Source: Bacillota bacterium (GTDB lineage: Bacteria; Bacillota_E; JAJZYS01; JAJYTV01). Taken from it: DNA of 14,737 nt. The translations under genes were made by a program, and so were the position numbers. Below, piece after piece: positions 1-5,671 of the stretch. The notes under the pieces were generated by a model. The model made no database searches. It saw only the letters and a list, made by a program, of their open reading frames with translations, and was not told where the DNA came from. Position 1 is the first letter of the stretch. The number at the start of each line of letters is the position of its first letter. The stretch lies in contig JAJZVM010000095.1 in assembly GCA_021845645.1 (NCBI GenBank), positions 1-14,737 of the forward strand, in the 5' to 3' direction.

Positions 1-412
1 TCGCATGCTCGAAGCGGCTGCGGACGCGCATGATCGCCGCCTGGCGCTGGCTGCGCAGCCAGAGGTGCCGGTGGTCGAGCAGGAAGTCGACGCCGTGCTC
101 CTTCGGCTGAATCGGGTATTCGCCGCTGCCGCCCACGATCTGCACGTTGTCAAGGTCGATTTCGACGCCGGACGGCGCGCGCGCGTCCGCGCGGCAACGC
201 CCGTACGCGATGATCGACGTCTCCTGCGCGAGCCCGGCGCTCTGCTCCCAGACGTCCGCGGGCACGTCCTTCTCGCGCAGCACCATCTGGACCTGCCCCG
301 ACCCGTCACGCACGACGAGGAAGCGGATGCCGCCGCTCTTGCGCAGGCTCGTCAGCCAACCCCTGATCTCCACCCGCTCCCCCACCGCGCCTCCGAGCTC
401 CGCTATGCGCAC
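1..412 (-). CDS. asnS: Asparaginyl-tRNA synthetase, N-terminal part (runs off the window)
   Basis: Class II aminoacyl-tRNA synthetase that charges tRNA-Asn in the cytoplasm. Only about 137 residues are inside the window. They cover the OB-fold anticodon-binding domain (RGWL near residue 16, then RFLVVRDGSGQVQ) and the entry to the catalytic domain, with the AsnRS-typical string PKEHGVDFLLDHRHLWLRS near residues 100-120. That string and the absence of an AspRS pattern favour AsnRS over AspRS. I chose the GTG start at 412 because a GGGAGG site lies 7 nt upstream and the protein then begins MRIAEL, the usual AsnRS beginning. An in-frame ATG at 433 overlaps the stop of the upstream hydratase gene by 4 nt but has no good ribosome binding site. 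It is the last visible gene of the acyl-CoA catabolic operon, an unusual place for a housekeeping gene. The 3' part, with class II motifs 2 and 3, is outside the window. Confidence 0.9.
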   Translation of the reverse strand, partial: MRIAELGGAVGERVEIRGWLTSLRKSGGIRFLVVRDGSGQVQMVLREKDVPADVWEQSAGLAQETSIIAYGRCRADARAPSGVEIDLDNVQIVGGSGEYPIQPKEHGVDFLLDHRHLWLRSQRQAAIMRVRSRFEHA

Positions 413-419
413 CTTGTTG

Positions 420-425
420 CCTCCC
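420..425 (-). promoter_or_regulatory. Ribosome binding site that decides the asnS start
   Basis: GGGAGG on the minus strand, 7 nt upstream of the GTG at 412. The same motif and spacing precede most genes in the window, so it supports the GTG over the ATG at 433. Confidence 0.65.
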
Positions 426-429
426 TGGC

Positions 430-1197
430 TCATCGTCCCGTCCACTCGGGTTTCCTTTTCTCGAGAAATGCCGCCACACCCTCCTGCCCGTCGCTGCTCG
501 ACGCGACCTGGCTGACCATGCCCTGCAGGTAGCGCAGGGCGCCTGCGGACGGCAGTTGCGCGGCCTCCGTGAGCGCCTCCTTGCCCATCGCGAGGATGAA
601 AGGGCTGAGCGCCGCAAGCTCCAAGGCCTTGCGCTCCGTCACCGCAGCCAGCTCCGCAGCCGGCACGACATCGTTCAGAAGGCCGATGCGCAAGGCCTCC
701 CGGGCCGGGATGCGCCTGCCGGTCAAGGCGAGGTCGCCCAGGGCCCGCAGCCCGACGAGCCGCGAGAGCGGCTCCAGCACCACCATCGGGAAAAGCCCGA
801 TCTGCACCTCGGGCAGCCCGAACTGCGCGTCCTCGCTGGCGTAGGCGAGATCGGCGGCTGCCAGGATGCCCATCGCCCCGGCAAGGCAGAAGCCTTCCAC
901 CGAGGCTATGATAGGCCTTGGGCAGAGGCGCATCGCGCGTATCACGTCGGCCACGCCGCCGAAGTATTCGCGGCGCGCCGCGACGTCGGCGGCCTCGCGC
1001 ACCTCCCGGAGATCGGCGCCGGCGCAGAAGTTGCCGCCTGCGCCGGATATGACCACGGCACGCACCCCTTGGTCCCTGCCGAGCTCGGTGAAGGCCTCGA
1101 CGAGCTGCCGCAGGCCCTGCCGGTCGAGCGCGTTGCGCCGCTCCGGCCGGTTCAGCACCACGCGCGCCACGGCAGCGCGCGTCACGTCAATCGCCAC
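430..1197 (-). CDS. Enoyl-CoA hydratase/isomerase family protein (YngF/methylglutaconyl-CoA hydratase position)
   Basis: Crotonase-fold protein of 255 residues, the normal size. By context it should hydrate 3-methylglutaconyl-CoA to HMG-CoA in leucine/isovalerate breakdown. Visible features are the CoA/oxyanion segment FCAGADL (57-63), the second oxyanion segment GFCLAGAMG (102-110), and FGLPEVQIGLFP (126-137). The second catalytic glutamate of crotonase is present as Glu130. The position of the first glutamate (rat Glu144) is Gly110. The family name is secure but hydration of this particular substrate is not; isomerase or another crotonase activity is possible. The start is GTG at 1197, with GGAGGGG 7 nt upstream inside the end of the lyase gene, giving an 11-nt overlap and probable translational coupling. 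Confidence 0.88.
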   Translation of the reverse strand: MAIDVTRAAVARVVLNRPERRNALDRQGLRQLVEAFTELGRDQGVRAVVISGAGGNFCAGADLREVREAADVAARREYFGGVADVIRAMRLCPRPIIASVEGFCLAGAMGILAAADLAYASEDAQFGLPEVQIGLFPMVVLEPLSRLVGLRALGDLALTGRRIPAREALRIGLLNDVVPAAELAAVTERKALELAALSPFILAMGKEALTEAAQLPSAGALRYLQGMVSQVASSSDGQEGVAAFLEKRKPEWTGR

Positions 1198-2095
1198 AGG
1201 CCGTCCCCTCCTCGAAGGTGCGCATCACGGACCCGCTCAGACGGCGTCCGACAAGGCGCTCCGCGCTGCGGGCGGCGCCCGCGAGCGCCTTCAGGTCGAG
1301 GGCGGTCGCGTAGCCCTCCGCCTCGAAGAGCCAGCAGAGATCCTCGGTCGCCACGTTGCCCGTCGCTCCGGGCGCGTAAGGACACCCGCCCATGCCGCCG
1401 ATCGAGCCGTCGAACAGGCGTACGCCCTCCCCGGCGCCGGCAAGGGCGTTGGCCGGAGCCTGGCCGCGCGTGTTGTGGAAGTGCAGTCCGAGTTCGGCCT
1501 CGGGCAGCGCATCCTGCAATGCCTGGACGAGTCGCCGCACCATGCTGGGTGAGGCGGCGCCGATCGTGTCGCCCAGCAGGAGCCGGTGGTAGCCCAGGCC
1601 GTAGAGCCGCCTGGCCACCCGCACAACGTCCTCGACCGGCGTCGGTCCGGCATAGGGGCAGACGAAGCTTGTCGCCACCACGCCCGAGATGGCACGGTTC
1701 GCCACCTGGGCGGCGGCCGCCACCTGAGCGGCCGCCTGCAGCGAGTCCTCGACCGACATCCGCACATTCGCCTGGTTGTGCGCCTCGGAGGCGGAGAGGA
1801 AGAATGTCCACTCGTCGATGACCGGCGCCTGCGCCGCTCTTGCGGCGCCGCGCTCGTTCGGCACGAGCGCCGACCAGATCTGCCCAGCAGGCTTTTCCGC
1901 CCTTGCCAGGAACGCTTCGGCGTCCGCCAGCTGGGGAATGGCCTTCGGATGGACGAACGAGGTCACCTCGAGCCTTGTCAGGCCCGTCGGCGCGAGCGCC
2001 CGGAGCAGCTCGAGCTTCTCGTCCGTCGACAGCACGCGGTCCTCTGCCTGCAGCCCGTCCCGCAGGCCGACCTCGCGCAGCGTGATCGTCTCCAT
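1187..2095 (-). CDS. Hydroxymethylglutaryl-CoA lyase (YngG-like)
   Basis: HMG-CoA lyase, 302 residues, cleaves 3-hydroxy-3-methylglutaryl-CoA to acetyl-CoA and acetoacetate, the last step of leucine catabolism. It is a DRE-TIM metallolyase. Visible are the substrate/metal residues Arg12-Asp13 in LRDGLQ, the metal ligands His205 and His207 in LHFHNTRG, and the lyase signature GGCPYAPGATGN with catalytic Cys238 and metal ligand Asn247, followed by ATED. The glycine-rich loop with the Cys separates it from homocitrate/isopropylmalate synthases. The ATG has GGAGG 6 nt upstream, and that site overlaps the TAG stop of the carboxyltransferase gene. The 3' end overlaps the hydratase gene by 11 nt. 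It sits between carboxyltransferase and hydratase genes, as in the B. subtilis yng operon. Confidence 0.94.
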   Translation of the reverse strand: METITLREVGLRDGLQAEDRVLSTDEKLELLRALAPTGLTRLEVTSFVHPKAIPQLADAEAFLARAEKPAGQIWSALVPNERGAARAAQAPVIDEWTFFLSASEAHNQANVRMSVEDSLQAAAQVAAAAQVANRAISGVVATSFVCPYAGPTPVEDVVRVARRLYGLGYHRLLLGDTIGAASPSMVRRLVQALQDALPEAELGLHFHNTRGQAPANALAGAGEGVRLFDGSIGGMGGCPYAPGATGNVATEDLCWLFEAEGYATALDLKALAGAARSAERLVGRRLSGSVMRTFEEGTACGD

Positions 2096-2105
2096 GCCCT
2101 GCCTC

Positions 2106-3629
2106 CTACACCGGCGGCACGCCGTGACGCTTCGGCGGCTGCTGCACTGTGCGGCTCCCCGCGGCTCCGAGACGGCGAACGAGATCGTCCCGCAGGTTCT
2201 CGGGCGGCACGATGTCGTCGACGATCAGTTCCGAGGCGAGCCGTCGGATGTCGATGTCCTGGCGGTAGCTTTGGCGCTCCGCGCTGATGAAGGCTGGCCG
2301 CTCGGCGGGCGGCAGCTCCTGGATGTGGTTGAAGTGCACGGCGTTGACCGCGGCCTCGGGCCCCATCACGGCGATCTGCGCGCCCGGCAGGGCGATCGTC
2401 GCCTCAGGGGCGAACGCTGGGCCCGCCATGGCGTAGAGACCGGCGCCGTACGCCTTGCGCACCACGACGCAATACTTGGGCACGGTCGCCTCCGACACGG
2501 CCGTGATCAGCTTGGCGCCGTGCCTGATGATGCCCTGGCGCTCCACCTTCGTGCCGATCATGAAGCCGGGTACGTCCGAGAGAAAGACGAGAGGGATGTT
2601 GAACGCGTCGCAGAGCCAGATGAACCGCGCAGCCTTGTCGGACGAGTCGACGAAGAGCACGCCGCCTTTGACGCTCGGCTGATTGGCGACGATGCCGACG
2701 ACCTGCCCGTTCAGACGCGCGAGACCGACGATCAGCTCGGGCGCGTAGAGTTCCTTGATCTCGAGGAAGCTGCCCTCGTCGACTAGGCCGTCGACGAGTT
2801 CGTGCATATCGAAGGGCAGGTTCTGGTTCTCGGGAATCAGCTTGGCGAGGTCCTTGGCCACAGGCGGCGCCGCGGCGACGACTGCGGGCCCTGCGCGGAA
2901 GTTCTGCGGCATCAGCGCGAAGTAGCGCCTCGCCCAGGCGATCGCCTCCTCCTCATCGGGCAGGAGGGCGTCACCGAGCCCGCTCACGCTGGCGTGCATG
3001 CGGGCGCCGCCCATCTCCTCGAGCGACACCTTCTCGCCGATCACCATCTCGGCCATGCGGGGCGAGCCGAGGTACATCGACGCGTTGCCCTCCACCATGA
3101 TCGTGACGTCGGTAAACGCGGGGATATAGGCGCCTCCGGCGGCGCTGGGCCCGAACAGGATGCATATCTGGGGTACCCGGCCGGACAGCTGGACTTGGTT
3201 GAAGAAGATGCGTCCGGCGCCGCGGCGGCCGGGGAACATCTCGACCTGGTCGGTGATGCGCGCCCCGGCCGAGTCCACGAGATAGAAGAGCGGCACCTCG
3301 AGGCGCTCCGCCATTTCCTGCACGCGCAGGATCTTCTCCACGGTGCGGCTGCCCCAGGAACCGGCCTTGACCGTCGAGTCGTTGGCCATCAGGGCCACGG
3401 GCCTGCCGTCGATGCGGCCTACGCCCGTGACGACGCCGTCAGCGGGCAGATCCCCTGCCAGATCGTTCGCAAACATGCCGTCCTCGACGAAGCTGCCGGG
3501 GTCCAGGAGAAGCTCGAGCCGCCGGCGCACGAACAGCTTGCCGCGCCGGGACGCCTGCTCGTGGTACTTTTGCGCGCCGCCCTGCGCGATTGCGCGCCGG
3601 CGGGCGACAATCTCGTCGCGACCGCTCAT
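2106..3629 (-). CDS. Acyl-CoA carboxylase carboxyltransferase (beta) subunit (YngE-like; methylcrotonyl- or propionyl-CoA type)
   Basis: Biotin-dependent carboxyltransferase, 507 residues, normal for this family. It transfers CO2 from carboxybiotin to an acyl-CoA. The N-terminal crotonase-like half carries the oxyanion segment GPSAAGGAYIPAFTD (160-174), closer to methylcrotonyl-CoA carboxylases (TAGGAY) than to the usual propionyl type. The C-terminal half has DVPGFMIGTKVERQG (352-366) and the second oxyanion region RKAYGAGLYAMAGPAF (391-406). With HMG-CoA lyase, a hydratase and an acyl-CoA dehydrogenase beside it, 3-methylcrotonyl-CoA is the most likely substrate; propionyl-CoA or another short acyl-CoA cannot be excluded. 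The ATG overlaps the biotin-carrier stop as ATGA and has no clear ribosome binding site of its own, so translation is probably coupled to the carrier gene. Confidence 0.92.
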   Translation of the reverse strand: MSGRDEIVARRRAIAQGGAQKYHEQASRRGKLFVRRRLELLLDPGSFVEDGMFANDLAGDLPADGVVTGVGRIDGRPVALMANDSTVKAGSWGSRTVEKILRVQEMAERLEVPLFYLVDSAGARITDQVEMFPGRRGAGRIFFNQVQLSGRVPQICILFGPSAAGGAYIPAFTDVTIMVEGNASMYLGSPRMAEMVIGEKVSLEEMGGARMHASVSGLGDALLPDEEEAIAWARRYFALMPQNFRAGPAVVAAAPPVAKDLAKLIPENQNLPFDMHELVDGLVDEGSFLEIKELYAPELIVGLARLNGQVVGIVANQPSVKGGVLFVDSSDKAARFIWLCDAFNIPLVFLSDVPGFMIGTKVERQGIIRHGAKLITAVSEATVPKYCVVVRKAYGAGLYAMAGPAFAPEATIALPGAQIAVMGPEAAVNAVHFNHIQELPPAERPAFISAERQSYRQDIDIRRLASELIVDDIVPPENLRDDLVRRLGAAGSRTVQQPPKRHGVPPV

Positions 3630-3835
3630 CGCAAGGACACGAGGGGCTCACCCTCCTGGACGAATGCCCCCACTTCCGCCTTGAGCTCCCCGACGGTGCC
3701 CTGACCGGACGCGGCGACAGGCACCTCCATCTTCATCGACTCGAGCACGGCTACCTCCTGGCCGTCGGCGACCGCGTCGCCGACCGCGACCGAATACCGC
3801 AGGAGCATGCCGGCCATAGGGCTCAAGATCTCCAC
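3626..3835 (-). CDS. Free-standing biotin carboxyl carrier protein (YngHB-like biotinyl/lipoyl domain)
   Basis: Protein of 69 residues that is a single biotinyl domain. It opens with EILSPMAGML, has the biotinylation motif ESMKM with acceptor Lys35, and closes with GAFVQEGEPLVSL. It carries carboxybiotin between a biotin carboxylase and the carboxyltransferase encoded next to it. There is no Ala/Pro-rich N-terminal linker as in AccB. The start is GTG at 3835 with AGGAGG 9 nt upstream; longer readings through 4330 only run antiphase through the dehydrogenase gene. It lies 25 nt after the dehydrogenase stop and overlaps the carboxyltransferase by 4 nt. The biotin carboxylase gene that sits beside this carrier in B. 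subtilis (yngH) is not here. Lipoyl attachment is unlikely because Met flanks the Lys on both sides. Confidence 0.9.
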   Translation of the reverse strand: MEILSPMAGMLLRYSVAVGDAVADGQEVAVLESMKMEVPVAASGQGTVGELKAEVGAFVQEGEPLVSLR

Positions 3836-3860
3836 TTGCGTTGTCCTCCTCGCGAGATGC

Positions 3861-5006
3861 CTACCGACCGAGTCCGAGCCCGCGCGCGATGACCAGCCGC
3901 TGGATCTCGGACGTGCCCTCGCCGATCTCGAGCAGCTTCGCGTCGCGCAGGTAGCGCTCCACGGGGTACTCGCGGATGTAGCCGTTCCCGCCGTGGATCT
4001 GGATCGCCTGCGTCGCGGCGCGCATCGCGGCCTCCGAGGCGAAGAGCTTGGCCATCGCGGCCACCTGGCCGAACGGCTGGTGCTGGTCCTTGAGCCACGC
4101 GGCCTTGTGGACCAGCAGGCGCGCCATCTCGACTTCCATGGCCATGTCGGCCAGCTTGAACTGGATCGCCTCGAACTGCCCGATCTTCTGACCGAACTGC
4201 TCGCGCGTCTGGGCGTACGCGAGCGAGGCCTCGAGGGCCGCCTGCGCGATGCCGACGCCGAGCGCGCCGATCGAGATGCGGCCGCCATCCAGGACTTCGA
4301 GGAAGCCGCGGAACCCCTCGCCGCGTCCACCGAGCATGGCCTCGTCCGGCACGTAGGCGTCGCGCAGTTCGATCTCGGCCGTTTCGGACGCCCTCATACC
4401 CATCTTGTCGTAAGAGGTGCTCGGATAGAAGCCTTCCGTATCCTTCGGCACGAGGAAAGCCGTGATGCCGCGTGCGCCCTTGCCCGGATCCGTCACGGCG
4501 GTGATCACGCTGACGCCCGCCGACTTGGCGTTGGTAATGAACGCCTTGCTGCCCGAGAGGAGCCATCCCCCCTCGACCTTGGCGGCGCGCGTGCGCGTGC
4601 CGCCTGCGTCCGATCCTGCGCCAGCCTCCGTCAGGCCGAAAGCGACCAGGTACTGCCCCCTGGCTCCCGGCGCGAGATAGGTGCCCTTCTGCGCATCGCT
4701 GCCGAGCAGGCTGAGGCTGCCCAGACCCAGCGATACGTGTGCCGCGTAGCTGAGGCCCGTCGAGGCGCAGACCCGCGAGATCTCCTCGACGGCGATCGCG
4801 TATTGCAGGTAGGTGCCGCCAGCGCCGCCCCACTCTTCTGCGATCGGCAGTCCCAGCAGGCCAAGCTCGGCCATCTTGCGGTATACGTCGAGATCGAACG
4901 TGCCGTCGCGGTCGCGCGCGGCGGCGCCGGGCCCGAGTTCCCGCTCCGCGAAATCGCGCACCGTCTCCTGCACCATGCGGTCTTCCTCGGCAAGCGTGAA
5001 ATCCAT
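3861..5006 (-). CDS. Acyl-CoA dehydrogenase (short/branched-chain type, YngJ-like)
   Basis: FAD-dependent acyl-CoA dehydrogenase of 381 residues that introduces the alpha-beta double bond and passes electrons to ETF. Signatures are [13 protein letters not shown] (124-136), [16 protein letters not shown] (267-282) and the C-terminal [15 protein letters not shown] (337-351) followed by [15 protein letters not shown] (361-375). The catalytic base is Glu363 in EGTSEIQ, the MCAD/SCAD position. The position used by isovaleryl-CoA dehydrogenase (human Glu254) is Gly242. It is therefore a short or branched-chain enzyme of the BCAD/SCAD kind that may still handle isovaleryl-CoA by context. It is first in the operon. 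The ATG has GGGAGG 7 nt upstream and a promoter candidate about 45 nt upstream. Confidence 0.93.
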   Translation of the reverse strand: MDFTLAEEDRMVQETVRDFAERELGPGAAARDRDGTFDLDVYRKMAELGLLGLPIAEEWGGAGGTYLQYAIAVEEISRVCASTGLSYAAHVSLGLGSLSLLGSDAQKGTYLAPGARGQYLVAFGLTEAGAGSDAGGTRTRAAKVEGGWLLSGSKAFITNAKSAGVSVITAVTDPGKGARGITAFLVPKDTEGFYPSTSYDKMGMRASETAEIELRDAYVPDEAMLGGRGEGFRGFLEVLDGGRISIGALGVGIAQAALEASLAYAQTREQFGQKIGQFEAIQFKLADMAMEVEMARLLVHKAAWLKDQHQPFGQVAAMAKLFASEAAMRAATQAIQIHGGNGYIREYPVERYLRDAKLLEIGEGTSEIQRLVIARGLGLGR

Positions 5007-5050
5007 CGCTTCGCCTCCCGCTTCCTTTACGCTATCGTGCGCCTATGTCG

Positions 5051-5079
5051 ATTCTAGCCTGAGCCCCTGATGCTGGGAA
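5051..5079 (-). promoter_or_regulatory. Candidate sigma-70/sigma-A promoter of the acyl-CoA catabolic operon
   Basis: On the minus strand TTCCCA (5079-5074, 4/6 to consensus), a 17-nt spacer and TAGAAT (5056-5051, 5/6). Transcription would start near 5044, about 40 nt before the ATG at 5006, with GGGAGG in the leader. It is the only well-spaced pair I found in the gap for this operon. Confidence 0.45.
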
Positions 5080-5094
5080 CGGCCGGTCGGCCGT
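5079..5094. promoter_or_regulatory. Perfect inverted repeat abutting the -35 box (candidate operator)
   Basis: ACGGCCG-GT-CGGCCGT is a perfect 7-bp inverted repeat with a 2-bp spacer. It touches the -35 hexamer of the operon promoter candidate. Position and symmetry suit a dimeric repressor or activator. The cognate regulator is unknown, and no regulator gene lies in the window. GC-only palindromes are common in DNA this GC-rich. Confidence 0.35.
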
Positions 5095-5671
5095 CGGGAT
5101 GCTCAAGTCCCTGCGAGCACGCAACCTGCCTGGTCGCCGGAACGTCCTCCAGGGTGGCGGCGCACGTCATGCTCGCCGGCGAAGCGCCCCGACCCCAGGC
5201 AGGCAGCCCCGGCCCGCGGCGACAGTCATAACCTCGTCCGCCCCTCATAGAACTGCTTCGACGGCAGCCTGTCCCGGTCTCTTGCGGCCCGGCGAAAGTC
5301 TGTGGTCCATGGTGACACATCGATCTACATTCCTGAGCCTCCGTCAGGCAACCCAAGTCAACGTATAAGTTGCCCTTCGTCAATCGAAGCCAGTCATGGC
5401 ACGCCGCCCGTCTACCTATTTTCAATACCAAGGTTGCTGGCTGCCATATGGACGTCCCCCTATCCATAGCGACATGTCCACCTACTCATGCGAAAAGGGC
5501 ATGATATTCAGGAACCTGAGGTGCCGTCGCGCCGTATACTTATTGCAGATCCTCGTAAGTTCTATTTCTATTGGCGGGTTGCCTACACCCTGCCTCACCC
5601 ACAACTCGAAGCCCCTCCCGCCCTGGCCCGTGCCCTGTCCTGCTGTTCCTGGGTGAAGGGAGCGAGGTCAC

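Larger units (their letters stand above)
5007..5671. other. Divergent intergenic region without a recognisable gene
   Basis: About 665 bp between the dehydrogenase operon (minus) and the acyltransferase gene (plus). The left third is GC-rich like the rest. Roughly 5360-5590 is clearly richer in A and T, with several runs such as CTATTTTCAATACC. No reading frame in it gives a plausible protein or family match. The operon promoter candidate and its palindrome lie at 5051-5094. For the plus-strand gene I see a TATACT at 5535-5540 and a TTGCAG at 5543-5548, but neither has a matching partner at the right distance. No riboswitch core or tRNA was recognised. Confidence 0.6.

Noticed and set aside
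556..1821. A 421-codon open frame on the plus strand opposite the hydratase and lyase genes
   Set aside because: The translation is Arg/Pro-rich low complexity; the opposite strand carries the true genes.
3807..5057. A 416-codon open frame on the plus strand opposite the acyl-CoA dehydrogenase
   Set aside because: Shadow frame; the opposite strand encodes a complete dehydrogenase.
5054..5467. A 137-codon minus-strand frame in the divergent gap
   Set aside because: It covers the promoter candidate, shows no family resemblance and has Cys/Arg-rich random-looking composition, so it was treated as non-coding.
5511..5537. GGAAC followed 17 nt later by CGTA, resembling an EcfG-type (GGAAC-N16/17-CGTT) promoter
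   Set aside because: Not a full match. EcfG is an alphaproteobacterial factor, whereas the gene content suggests Bacillota.
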